Assembly: GCF_000720255.1 (NCBI RefSeq) | Contig: NZ_JOJE01000004.1 | Location: 197,556-261,555 of the forward strand | Length of the DNA stretch: 64,000 bases | Direction of reading: 5' to 3' | From: Streptomyces griseus subsp. griseus | Lineage (GTDB): Bacteria > Actinomycetota > Actinomycetes > Streptomycetales > Streptomycetaceae | In this document: positions 26,697-34,732 of the stretch, piece by piece | Position numbering within the stretch: the stretch's first letter is position 1 | Layout: the number at the start of each line of letters is the position of its first letter | Notes under the pieces: generated by a model | Told to the model about the DNA's origin: nothing | The model's database searches: none | Seen by the model: only the letters and a program-made list of their open reading frames with translations | Made by a program: the position numbers and the translations under genes

Positions 26697-27074
26697 ATGG
26701 CACCCGTCCTCCACATCGACGTGCCCTGGCTGCTCCAGCGCCACGAAGAGGTCCTGCCGGACCAGCCCACCATCAACGACTTCTCCGCACTGGTCGCCGC
26801 CGTCGCCCGGCACCGCGTCGACCCGCCCCGCCTCGGCGTGGACTCCGACCCCGCCTGGCGGGCCGCCGCCCTGCTGCACACCCTCACGCTGCTCAAGCCC
26901 CTGCCGTCGGCCAACGCCCGCTTCGCCTGCGCGACGGCGGTGGCGTACATGTTCGTCAGCGGCGTCGGCATGGACCCGCCCTACGGCGCCCTCGTGGACC
27001 TGGCCCGGGACCTGCTCGACGGCAAGACGGACGTCTACGGCGCGGCGGACCGGCTGCGCTCCTGGCAGATCTGA
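26697..27074 (+). CDS. Fic/Doc-family toxin with a degenerate catalytic motif
   Basis: A 125-aa helical protein of the Fic/Doc fold, paired with the RHH antitoxin. The family active-site loop HxFxDxNKR appears here as LLKPLPSANARFACATAVAY: the catalytic histidine position is Lys67, while Asn73 and Arg75 are kept. Doc-type toxins phosphorylate EF-Tu and Fic enzymes AMPylate targets; without the histidine either activity is doubtful. Toxin proteins with this altered loop recur in Streptomyces with RHH partners, so it may use a different chemistry. ATG 26697 lies 3 bp after the antitoxin stop. Confidence 0.8.
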   Translation: MAPVLHIDVPWLLQRHEEVLPDQPTINDFSALVAAVARHRVDPPRLGVDSDPAWRAAALLHTLTLLKPLPSANARFACATAVAYMFVSGVGMDPPYGALVDLARDLLDGKTDVYGAADRLRSWQI

Positions 27075-27514
27075 ACGCCGAAGCGGGGACACCCCCCTAG
27101 GGGCCGCCGGCCGAGGGCGGGAGGAGCAGGGCCGACGGCCCGTTTCGCGCAGAAGAGCCGCCGTCCTGCGCGGGGCTCCCGAGGATGGGCCGGTCTCAGT
27201 GGACTACGCCCGCCCGCGCCCCGACACCGTGCGCGCCGCGCCGGTGAGTGCGCGTGTTTCACACGGGGCGCGCGGGTCACCGAAAAGTGCCGCCCGGGGG
27301 AGGAGTTGGCCATTGGCCCGGAATATCCTTCAGTGATCGGATGTTAGGTCAAGCGCCTTGTTGTGTGTGAACAAGTTGTGCAAAGGTGAACCACCCGTGG
27401 GGGGCAATGGCCGGGTCTCGTGCGTCCGGCGGTGACTCGAATCAGTATCGCCGTCGTGATCGCATGCCCCTCGCGCCTCGCGCCGCACAGGTACGTACCG
27501 AAGGAATCCGCTCA
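27075..27514. other. 440-bp intergenic region before the second RICIN-protein gene
   Basis: No gene is supported here. An inverted CCCCCTAGGGG lies near 27094-27105 and may end toxin transcription. The region from 27320 is less GC-rich and carries the promoter motif annotated separately. The open frames on both strands have no ribosome sites or recognisable products. Confidence 0.6.
27357..27388 (+). promoter_or_regulatory. Two-part motif shared with the gene at 12995
   Basis: CTTGTT (27357-27362), 14 bases, then TGTGCAAAGGTG (27377-27388): the same blocks and spacing as at 12809-12840. The sequence between the blocks differs, apart from chance matches, which makes simple duplication of the flank less likely than functional conservation. 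It lies 126 bp before the start codon, compared with 154 bp at the other locus. Confidence 0.55.
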
Positions 27515-29161
27515 GTGCCCACCCCCCATCCACCCCGCCCTTCCTACCCCCCGCCGGGCGGGGCGTCCGGAGAGTCCGACGACTCCCTCGCCGCCCGTAC
27601 CCGCGGCGGCCCGGACGACGAGGTCGCCCAGGCGACCGCCCTCCTGATCACCCGGCACTGGCAGCCCGCGCACGAGTACGCGGTGATCTGCCTCGCCTCC
27701 TCCTCCGGCGTCGCCGCCATGGTCACCACGGCCGCCTTCCACCAGGTCCTCGACCGCCTGACGCTCGGCGAGCCCGGTGCCGGCCTGCGCCCCCGACTCC
27801 TGGTGGGCGTACGGGACACCGTCCGGCTCTGGGCCGCCGAGGACCGCATATCCGGCGTCCTGCCGGAGCTGCAGAAGCCGGCCGGCGGCCGCGGCATGCG
27901 CACGGCCAAGTCGCTGACGCCGGAGAACCGCCAGCTGACGGAGCGCTCGTTCAACGGCCTTGCCCATCACGCCCGGGCCATGCTGTGGCACGTCGAGGTC
28001 GAGTCCGAGCCCCTGACCGTCCCCGCCGGACTGCTGGGCCTGGACCCCGCCACCGCGGCCGCCGCCCTGGAAGAGGCACGGGACAAGCTCCGCGAGGGTC
28101 TTGTCCGCGCCCACCGGGACCTCGCCCCGAGCAAGGACTGCCGCTTCTACAACCGGCTCCTCGACGTCCCCATCCGCCGCGGCGGCGCCCTGCTGCCCGA
28201 CGTCCAGCAGCATCTGACGGACTGCCGCTACTGCCGGGCCGCGGCCGAGCAACTCGGCCACTTCGAAGGCCGCTTGGGCATCCTCCTCGCGGAGGCGGTG
28301 CTCGGCTGGGGCGCCCGCCGCTACGTCGAGTCGCGGCCGGGCCGAGACCAGCAGCAGACGGTGCGTGTGCGCGGCGCCCGCCACCGCGGTGGACGTCCGG
28401 GCGGGGCAGGCCGCCGACTCCTGTCCCGCATCCCGTCCCCCGGCCGCCGTCTGCCCGGTGGTCCCAAGGCCCCGCGCGCCCTGCTCACCGGGGTGGGCCT
28501 CGCCTCGGCCGGGCTGCTGACCACCCTGCTCGCCGCCGGGATGTGGTCCGACGACGGAGGTGCCGACCCGGCCGCCTCCACCAGCGCGGCCGGCGGCCGC
28601 GGCAGCGCGCCGGACACCGACTCCGCGACCCCGCCGGCCGAGGCGTCGACCCCGCCCGACACCGCCCAACTGCCCACCGCGACCCACCAGACCCGGCTGC
28701 GCAACGTCGCCGCCGACCTGTGCCTCGACGTCCGGGGCGACGCGAAGGAAGGGGCCGCGACCGAGCTGGCGGTGTGCTCCTCCGACTGGACCCAGCAGTG
28801 GTCGTACGGGGAGGACGGGCTGCTGCGCAGCGTGGCCGACCCCGAACTGTGCCTGGACTCGCACGCGGACGCCGGTGTGGTGATCCTCGGAGAGTGCGCG
28901 GACGAGGGCGACAAGCGGGCCGACGACGTCCGCTACGAGCTCACCGCCCGGGGTGAGCTGCTGCCCCGCTGGGACGACACACTCGCCCTCGCCTCCACCA
29001 CCGAGGATCCCGGCGCCGACGTGGTCGCCAAGGTCCGCGACAACTCCGCCGGACAGCGCTGGGTGACGGACGCGGCATCGGCCGGCCCCGGTTCCCTCTC
29101 GATCGCCGGGACGGAGACGCCCGCCGCCCGGCCGGTGGAGCTGGCGGACCGCACGTCGTGA
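27515..29161 (+). CDS. Second sigma-like/zinc-motif membrane protein with ricin-type lectin domain
   Basis: A 548-aa paralog of the protein at 12995. It keeps the sigma-like N-terminal region (HEYAVICLASSSGVAAMVTT; HHARAMLWHVEVESEPLTVP), the H-x3-C-x2-C motif at almost the same positions (His233, Cys237, Cys240), the following LAEAVLGWGARRYVESR, one membrane helix (about 321-345) and an external ricin-type trefoil (NVAADLCLDVRG, TQQWSYGEDG, LCLDSHADAG). It lacks the Pro/Thr stalk and Gly/Tyr tail. GTG 27515 has a GAAGGA site 8 bp upstream. It is convergent with the FMN oxidase gene. Role unknown; cell-surface carbohydrate sensing is an inference. Confidence 0.8.
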   Translation: MPTPHPPRPSYPPPGGASGESDDSLAARTRGGPDDEVAQATALLITRHWQPAHEYAVICLASSSGVAAMVTTAAFHQVLDRLTLGEPGAGLRPRLLVGVRDTVRLWAAEDRISGVLPELQKPAGGRGMRTAKSLTPENRQLTERSFNGLAHHARAMLWHVEVESEPLTVPAGLLGLDPATAAAALEEARDKLREGLVRAHRDLAPSKDCRFYNRLLDVPIRRGGALLPDVQQHLTDCRYCRAAAEQLGHFEGRLGILLAEAVLGWGARRYVESRPGRDQQQTVRVRGARHRGGRPGGAGRRLLSRIPSPGRRLPGGPKAPRALLTGVGLASAGLLTTLLAAGMWSDDGGADPAASTSAAGGRGSAPDTDSATPPAEASTPPDTAQLPTATHQTRLRNVAADLCLDVRGDAKEGAATELAVCSSDWTQQWSYGEDGLLRSVADPELCLDSHADAGVVILGECADEGDKRADDVRYELTARGELLPRWDDTLALASTTEDPGADVVAKVRDNSAGQRWVTDAASAGPGSLSIAGTETPAARPVELADRTS

Positions 29162-29177
29162 GCCGAGACGACCGGCG

Positions 29178-30344
29178 TCACCGCTCCTCGACGAGGTCGG
29201 TGACGCCGACCGTGGCAGGCGTGGCGTGCCCGGACAGGGCCAGGGTGAGGTCGAACTCGGCGAGCAGGCATCGGATCACATGCTCCACGCCGGCCTGCCC
29301 GTCGAGCCCCAGCCCGTAGACGTACGGCCGGCCCAGCAGCACCGCCCGCGCGCCGAGGGCGAGCGCCTTGAAGACGTCGTCGCCGGTGCGCACCCCGCTG
29401 TCGAACAGCACCGTCAGCCGGTCGCCGACCGCCTGCGCCACCCGGGGCAGCGCGTCGGCCGCCGCGACGGAGCCGGCCACCTGCCGGCCGCCGTGGTTGG
29501 ACACCACCACCCCGTCCATACCGGCATCGGCCGCCAGACGCGCGTCATCGGGGTGCAGAACACCCTTGAGGACGATCGGGCCGTCCCAGTGCTCCCGCAG
29601 GAACGCCAGGTCAGGCCAGGTCTTGCCGGGATCCGCGAAGAGTGAGACGAAGTGCAGCACGGCCGCGTTCGGATCCTCGTGCACCGGCTTGGCCAGACCG
29701 GCCTGGAAGGCGGGGTCCGAGAAGTAGTTGGCGGTGCCCACGCCGTGCAGGAACGGCAGATAGGCCTGGTCGAGGTCGCGCGGGCGCCAGGCGAGCAGCG
29801 GGGTGTCCAGCGTGACGACCAGCACCGTGAACCCGGCTGCCCGGGCCCGTCCGAGGAAACTCCGCGTCACCTCGCGGTCCTTGGACCAGTACAGCTGGAA
29901 CCAGCGCTCGGCGTCGCCCATCGCCTCCGCGACCTGCTCGATCGGCGTACTGGAGGCCGACGACAGGACGTACGGCACGCCCTGAGCGGCGGCGGCACGG
30001 GCGGCGGCGGACTCGGCGTCCGGATGCATGATCGACAGGACGCCGACCGGGGCGAGCGCCAGCGGGGCGGGCAGGGAGCGGCCGAGCACCTCCACCGAGA
30101 GGTCGCGTTCGTGCACGTCCCGCAGCACGCGGGGCACGATCCGACGACGTTCCAGGGCGGCCCGGTTCGCCCGCGCCGTACTGCCGTCGCCTGCGCTGCC
30201 CGCCACATAGCCGACCGGGCCCGGGCCGAGCCGCTGCTCGGTGAGCTCCTCCAGCCGGGTCAGATCGGTGGGCAGCCGGGGCACCGTGCCCGACATCCCG
30301 TTCAGGTAGATCTCGTACTGGAAGTCCGCCCAGTGCTTGGCCAC
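29178..30344 (-). CDS. FMN-dependent alpha-hydroxy-acid oxidase/dehydrogenase
   Basis: A 388-aa (alpha/beta)8 flavoprotein of the lactate 2-monooxygenase/lactate oxidase family. Key segments: FMN contacts in LALAPVGVLSIMHPDAE, FQLYWSKDRE, VTLDTPLLAWRPRDLD, the FMN-binding lysine in IVLKGVLHPDDA and the catalytic histidine in VVVSNHGGRQVAGS. It should oxidise an L-2-hydroxy acid such as lactate in the cytoplasm. GTG 30344 begins the family N-terminus (AKHWADFQYEIYLNG) behind a GAGGCGGGA site; GTG 30374 is an alternative. Confidence 0.9.
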   Translation of the reverse strand: MAKHWADFQYEIYLNGMSGTVPRLPTDLTRLEELTEQRLGPGPVGYVAGSAGDGSTARANRAALERRRIVPRVLRDVHERDLSVEVLGRSLPAPLALAPVGVLSIMHPDAESAAARAAAAQGVPYVLSSASSTPIEQVAEAMGDAERWFQLYWSKDREVTRSFLGRARAAGFTVLVVTLDTPLLAWRPRDLDQAYLPFLHGVGTANYFSDPAFQAGLAKPVHEDPNAAVLHFVSLFADPGKTWPDLAFLREHWDGPIVLKGVLHPDDARLAADAGMDGVVVSNHGGRQVAGSVAAADALPRVAQAVGDRLTVLFDSGVRTGDDVFKALALGARAVLLGRPYVYGLGLDGQAGVEHVIRCLLAEFDLTLALSGHATPATVGVTDLVEER

Positions 30345-30420
30345 CGTACGTCCCGCCTCTCGTCCGTCGAGCACGCCACCGCACGGCGACCCTACCGGCC
30401 GGTAGGCGGGGTCCGATCAG

Positions 30421-31005
30421 TCACTCAGCCTCGTCCGGCCGGTCCGCCTCCTTCGTTTCCTCCTGCTCCTCCTCCCGCTCCGTTTCCGTGTCCGGTCCCT
30501 GCGCCCGGACCCGCTGGACGTGTTCCAGGGAGTCCCGCAGCTCGGTGAGCCAGTCGTCGGTGTGCCGCTGGACCAGGCGGACGCACCAGGCGAGGGCGTC
30601 ACTGCGGCTGCGGGCGACACCGCCGGCGATGAGGGTGTCCAGGACCTGGCGCTCCGGCTGGCGCAGCCGGGTCATCACGGGCGCGGCGACATGGGTGAAC
30701 AGGGCGCGCTGCCCGTCACAGACCACACCCCAGGAGACCTTGCGGTCGAACCGGTGCTCGGCCTCGCGCGCCACCGCCATCCGGGCCTCTCGGGTGCGCT
30801 CCCGGAACTCCTGGACGCGGCTTCGTACGGCCGCCTCCCGCTCGGCTCCCGAGGCTCCCTCGGTCAGCCGGGGTTCGGGAATGCGGCCGATCACGGTGAT
30901 CTCCTCGCGGTCGACCGTCACTTCGGTCAGTTCCTCGAAGAGGTCGTCGGGAAGTCGGCCCGCGAACCATCCGCGCAGTTTCTCGCGCTGCTCTGTCGTA
31001 ATCAT
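30421..31005 (-). CDS. RHH-like protein of unknown function
   Basis: A 194-aa protein. The N-terminal two thirds is charged and helical (EREAAVRSRVQEFRERTREA). The segment RQVLDTLIAGGVARSRSDALAWCVRLVQRH looks like the helical part of a ribbon-helix-helix domain. The C-terminus is strongly acidic (EREEEQEETKEAD). ATG 31005 is chosen; the longer in-frame ATG at 31116 crosses a palindrome. Immediately upstream is GTAATGACGATTAC, a possible autoregulatory site. I do not recognise a named family; regulator is the best guess. Confidence 0.65.
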   Translation of the reverse strand: MITTEQREKLRGWFAGRLPDDLFEELTEVTVDREEITVIGRIPEPRLTEGASGAEREAAVRSRVQEFRERTREARMAVAREAEHRFDRKVSWGVVCDGQRALFTHVAAPVMTRLRQPERQVLDTLIAGGVARSRSDALAWCVRLVQRHTDDWLTELRDSLEHVQRVRAQGPDTETEREEEQEETKEADRPDEAE

Positions 31006-31328
31006 GTAATGACGATTACTCGCACCGAGCATGAACACAAGGGGGTGCGAAGGAGTCAGCCGTGAGCGGAAGCGGAATGTTTCAGGACGATTAACGAGCA
31101 GGTGGAAACCGGCCATCCGGCCCGCCCGGAGGATCGAGAAGCGCTTGCTTTCGGCGTTGGAACGTTCGAACTATGTGACTTCACGCCACTGATTCAATAC
31201 ACAAGGTTACTGAAACCTGTGGGGTCGATGTGAGTTTCGGCGATGGACTCGGCAGACTCGCGCTCGCCGCTCCGGCACCGACCGAGCCGGACCGGCGCAC
31301 CCTCGAAGCAAGCGGAAGGATGCACACA
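31006..31328. promoter_or_regulatory. Divergent control region between the RHH-like and inhibitor genes
   Basis: A 323-bp gap of lower GC content. It contains GTAATGACGATTAC (31006-31019, 5-bp arms) touching the start codon of the leftward gene, and AGGTTACTGAAACCT (31204-31218, 5-bp arms) 111 bp before the inhibitor start. No further gene is supported. Promoters for both flanking genes must lie here. Confidence 0.5.
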
Positions 31329-31760
31329 ATGCGGAACACCGCGCGATGGGCAGCGACTCTCGGGCTTGCGGCCACCGCCGTATGCGGCCCCCTCACCGGA
31401 CCCGCCCTCGCCACCTCGTCCTCGCCGACCTCGCTCTACGCTCCCTCGGCACTCGTGCTGACCGTGGGGCACGGAGACAGCTCGGCCCTCGCCACCCCGG
31501 CCCGCGCGGTCACCCTGACCTGCGCCCCCAGGCCCTCCGGCACCCACCCGGCCCCGGACCTGGCCTGCGCCGAACTGCGCGGCGCCGACGGGAACTTCGA
31601 CGCCCTGGGCAACGCGGACGGCATGGCGTGCACCAAGCAGTACGACCCGGTGGTCGTCACCGTCGACGGAGTGTGGCAGGGCCGGCGCGTCTCCTACGAG
31701 CGCACCTTCGCCAACGAGTGCGTGAAGAGCTCCTACGGGATCAGTCTCTTCGCGTTCTGA
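31329..31760 (+). CDS. Secreted subtilisin-inhibitor-like (SSI) protease inhibitor, P1 lysine
   Basis: A 143-aa precursor: a signal peptide ([20 protein letters not shown]) followed by the SSI fold beginning near [15 protein letters not shown]. The four mature cysteines ([30 protein letters not shown]) match the two SSI disulfides. The reactive-site loop reads [18 protein letters not shown], so P1 is Lys103, where classical SSI has methionine. A trypsin-like target is therefore expected. ATG 31329 is 9 bp after a GGAAGG site. Function is extracellular control of proteases during development. Confidence 0.93.
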   Translation: MRNTARWAATLGLAATAVCGPLTGPALATSSSPTSLYAPSALVLTVGHGDSSALATPARAVTLTCAPRPSGTHPAPDLACAELRGADGNFDALGNADGMACTKQYDPVVVTVDGVWQGRRVSYERTFANECVKSSYGISLFAF

Positions 31761-31850
31761 GACCGGGGTCGCGATCTCCCGTGATGCCGTGAGCGGCCCG
31801 CAACTGGGGAGTGCGGGTCACTGACGCGAGGGGCCGTCGCGATCTCGCAC

Positions 31851-31893
31851 CAGGGGCCGGACGGGCGGAGTGGGGCCGCCCGTCCGGCCCCTG
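31851..31893. terminator. Strong bidirectional terminator
   Basis: A perfect 18-bp stem (CAGGGGCCGGACGGGCGG with its complement at 31876-31893) and a 7-nt loop lie between the convergent inhibitor gene and the end of the peptide-export operon. Confidence 0.88.
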
Positions 31894-31914
31894 GAACCAT
31901 GTCCGCGCCCGCTC

Positions 31915-34731
31915 CTACGCCATCTGCCGCCGCACCAGCTCGTGCAGCCGACCGCCCGTGTCCGCGAGGAGCTGTGCGGGCGGACCCTGCTGGGCGACCT
32001 TGCCGTTCTCCATGACGATGACCCGGTCGGCGTCGAGGACCGTCGACAGGCGGTGCGCGATGACGATACGGGTGGCGTTGAGCTTGCGGGTGGACTCGAT
32101 GACCGTGCGCTGCGTCTCGTTGTCCAGGGCGCTGGTCGCCTCGTCGAAGAAGAGGATGCGCGGCCTGCGGATGAGGGCCTGCGCGATCATCAGCCGCTGG
32201 CGCTGCCCGCCGGAGATCGCGCCGTTGCCGCCGACGATGGTGTGCAGTCCCATCGGCATCCGCTTGATGTCCTCCGCGAGCCCCGCCATCTCCGCCGCCG
32301 CCAGGGCCTCCTCCGGCGTGTACGGCTCGGTGCCGCAGATGACGTCCAGGATGGAGCCGGTGAACGGCTGGGCGTGCTGGAGCACCACACCGCACTGCCG
32401 GCGCACGGCCGACTGGTCCAGCGCGGCCAGGTCCTGACCGTCGTAGAGCACGCTGCCGGAGACCGGCTTGTCGAAGCCGATGAGCAGCCTGAGCAGCGTC
32501 GACTTGCCGCAGCCACTGGGGCCGACGACCGCGACGAACTCGCCGGGCCGCACGTCGAACGACACGTCGTCCAGGACCAGGGGACCGTCGTCGGAATAGC
32601 GGAACGACAGGCGGCGCGCCTCGATCGCGCCGGACAGCGGTCCCGGCCGGGTGCTGGCGGTGCGTACCTCGGGCGTGGCGTCCAGGACCGGCCTGATCTC
32701 CTCGAACAGCGGCAGCGCGGCCACCGCCGAGACGAACGCGCCGGTCAGCTGGGTCACCGAGGTGAGCAGCATCGTCACCGACGTGTTGAAGGTGAGGAAG
32801 TCGGCCGCCGACATCGTGCCCCGCGCCGGGCCCGCGAGCAGCATGAACATCAGCAGGGAGCACAGCGGCAGATAGATCGCGCCCAGCACCGTGTTCAGGT
32901 TCTTGATCCGGCCCAGGCGCTGCTGGAGCTCACGGCTGCGGGCGAACTCCGAGGCCCAGGCCGCGTAGGCGTAGTTCTCGGCGGCGGCCACCCGCAGCTT
33001 CGGCAGGCCGCGCAGGGTCTGGAACGCCTGGTTGTTCAGCTTGTTGCTGAGCACCACCAGGCGCCGCTGCCAGCGCACCTGCCACAGGCCGAGGCCGAGG
33101 AACACACCGGCGATCACCACCAGCATGCCGATCGCAGCCATCGCCATCGGCACGCTGAACCAGAGCAGCAGGCCGAGGTTCATGGCGCCGACGGTGACGG
33201 ACTGGGCGACCGACGGGCCGAGGCCGGCCAGCAGTCTGCGGATCGCGCTGATCCCCATCGCGGCACTGGCCAGCTCACCGGTGGAGCGCTCGGTGAAGAA
33301 CTTCGTCGGCAACCGCAACAGCCTGTCCCACACGGCCGGTTGCAGCGTCGCCTCGATCCGGCCCTCCAGCCGCAGGATGGTGAGGTTCTGCAGCAGCATG
33401 AACGCGGCCGCGACCAGGCTGCTGACCATCACGGCCAGACAGACCTGCACGATGAGCCCCTGCTGCGCCTTCGGCACGTACTCGCCGAGCACCTTGCCCG
33501 TCGCGACCGGCACCAGCGCCCCGATCGCCACCGTCACCAGCCCGCTCAGCAGCAGGTTGGTGACGTCCCCGCGGGTGCCGCGCATACTGAACCGCAGCAG
33601 CCGCAGCGGGCTGAGCCGGCGCTCGGGCAGCGGACGGTAGAACATCACCGCGCGCGGCTCGAACTCCTCCGCGTTGGCCTTCTCGACCGGAGTCTCCCGC
33701 CCGGTCGCCGGATGAACGGCGACATAGCCGCCGCGCCGCCACAGCAGCGCGACCGGCGCCCCGGACAGGGCCCGGTGCCCCACCAGCGGCCCGACGTTCT
33801 CCCGCCACCAGCGGCCGTCGAGCCGTACCGCCCGGGCCCGCACCCGCGAGGCGAGGGCGATCCGCTCGACCGGGTCCAGCCGGTCGCTGTCGGCGCCGCT
33901 CTGCGCGGGCTCGGCGAGCGAGATCCCGGCCGCGTCGGCCACCAGCTTGCAGGCGGCGAACGTGGCGTCCGCGTCCGCGGCCGTCGTGCGCTTCGCCGAG
34001 CGCTTGCCGATCGCGGCGATCAGCGTCCGGTCGGCCTGCGCACGGACCGCCTCGCCCGCCTTGATACCGGCGGCCGTCCGCGTCTCGTGGGTACGCTCAA
34101 GCTGCTCGATCCAGCGGTCCAGCGTGGTCAACAGGCGGTACTGCTGGTCGACCATGGTCTGCCAGACCGCCGGGTCCATCAGCAGGTCGGCGGCCGCCTC
34201 CGCGCCGTACAGCGAGCCGTACTGGACGCTGCCCGGCGGCACCTGCATCCAGAACACGTCGTCGTCGGTCATCTCCGCGGCCCGCTCGGTGGCCATCGGC
34301 GCCTGGAAGAGGATGGACAGGCTGCGGCCGACGCCCAGGGCGAGGGCGTACTCCAGCGGGCTCGTCGTCGGCGGTACGTACTGGGGGTTGCCGTACTCGT
34401 CGTAGGACCAGGTCTGGGTGTCCGCGGGCTGGTACAGCTCGCGCAGGCCGATGCGGTGCACCACGCAGTCCCTGAGCGGGCGCGCCACGAGGGTGTGCTG
34501 GGGCCCGGCGACCGGGCCGAGCAGCAGTGAGCCCGCCTCCAGGCGGCCGAGGTGGTGCCAGTGGCCCTGCTGCCCGGCGTCCACCGCGAACAGGTCCATG
34601 GCTCCGGCCGCGACCAGCCACACCACCTGTGGACCTTCGAGGTCGAGGCGGTTGAAGCCCGTGCAGTCCATCCGGGTGCCCAGCGAGCCGAGGGCCCCCA
34701 GGACGAGGTCGCCATCCTGATGGGTCGTCAT
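31915..34731 (-). CDS. NHLM-type bacteriocin ABC transporter, permease/ATP-binding protein
   Basis: A 938-aa protein. The N-terminal ~350 residues include a cyclic-nucleotide-domain-like segment (QVVWLVAAGAMDLFAVDAGQ) and a family-specific helical region, typical of NHLM-group exporters. A six-helix ABC membrane domain follows (about 385-660). The ATPase domain shows Walker A (VGPSGCGKST), Q-loop (VLQHAQPF), signature ISGGQRQRL, Walker B (ILFFDEATSALD) and the H-loop IAHRLST. ATG 34731 is 1 nt after the stop of the C39 transporter gene, so the two are translationally coupled. It should form a transport complex with that protein and the HlyD-like adaptor. Confidence 0.9.
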   Translation of the reverse strand: MTTHQDGDLVLGALGSLGTRMDCTGFNRLDLEGPQVVWLVAAGAMDLFAVDAGQQGHWHHLGRLEAGSLLLGPVAGPQHTLVARPLRDCVVHRIGLRELYQPADTQTWSYDEYGNPQYVPPTTSPLEYALALGVGRSLSILFQAPMATERAAEMTDDDVFWMQVPPGSVQYGSLYGAEAAADLLMDPAVWQTMVDQQYRLLTTLDRWIEQLERTHETRTAAGIKAGEAVRAQADRTLIAAIGKRSAKRTTAADADATFAACKLVADAAGISLAEPAQSGADSDRLDPVERIALASRVRARAVRLDGRWWRENVGPLVGHRALSGAPVALLWRRGGYVAVHPATGRETPVEKANAEEFEPRAVMFYRPLPERRLSPLRLLRFSMRGTRGDVTNLLLSGLVTVAIGALVPVATGKVLGEYVPKAQQGLIVQVCLAVMVSSLVAAAFMLLQNLTILRLEGRIEATLQPAVWDRLLRLPTKFFTERSTGELASAAMGISAIRRLLAGLGPSVAQSVTVGAMNLGLLLWFSVPMAMAAIGMLVVIAGVFLGLGLWQVRWQRRLVVLSNKLNNQAFQTLRGLPKLRVAAAENYAYAAWASEFARSRELQQRLGRIKNLNTVLGAIYLPLCSLLMFMLLAGPARGTMSAADFLTFNTSVTMLLTSVTQLTGAFVSAVAALPLFEEIRPVLDATPEVRTASTRPGPLSGAIEARRLSFRYSDDGPLVLDDVSFDVRPGEFVAVVGPSGCGKSTLLRLLIGFDKPVSGSVLYDGQDLAALDQSAVRRQCGVVLQHAQPFTGSILDVICGTEPYTPEEALAAAEMAGLAEDIKRMPMGLHTIVGGNGAISGGQRQRLMIAQALIRRPRILFFDEATSALDNETQRTVIESTRKLNATRIVIAHRLSTVLDADRVIVMENGKVAQQGPPAQLLADTGGRLHELVRRQMA

Positions 34732-34732
34732 C

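Noticed and set aside
31870..34530. 886-codon plus-strand frame antisense to the NHLM ABC transporter
   Set aside because: Arg/Gln/His-rich shadow of the third-codon GC bias; all ABC motifs lie on the minus strand.
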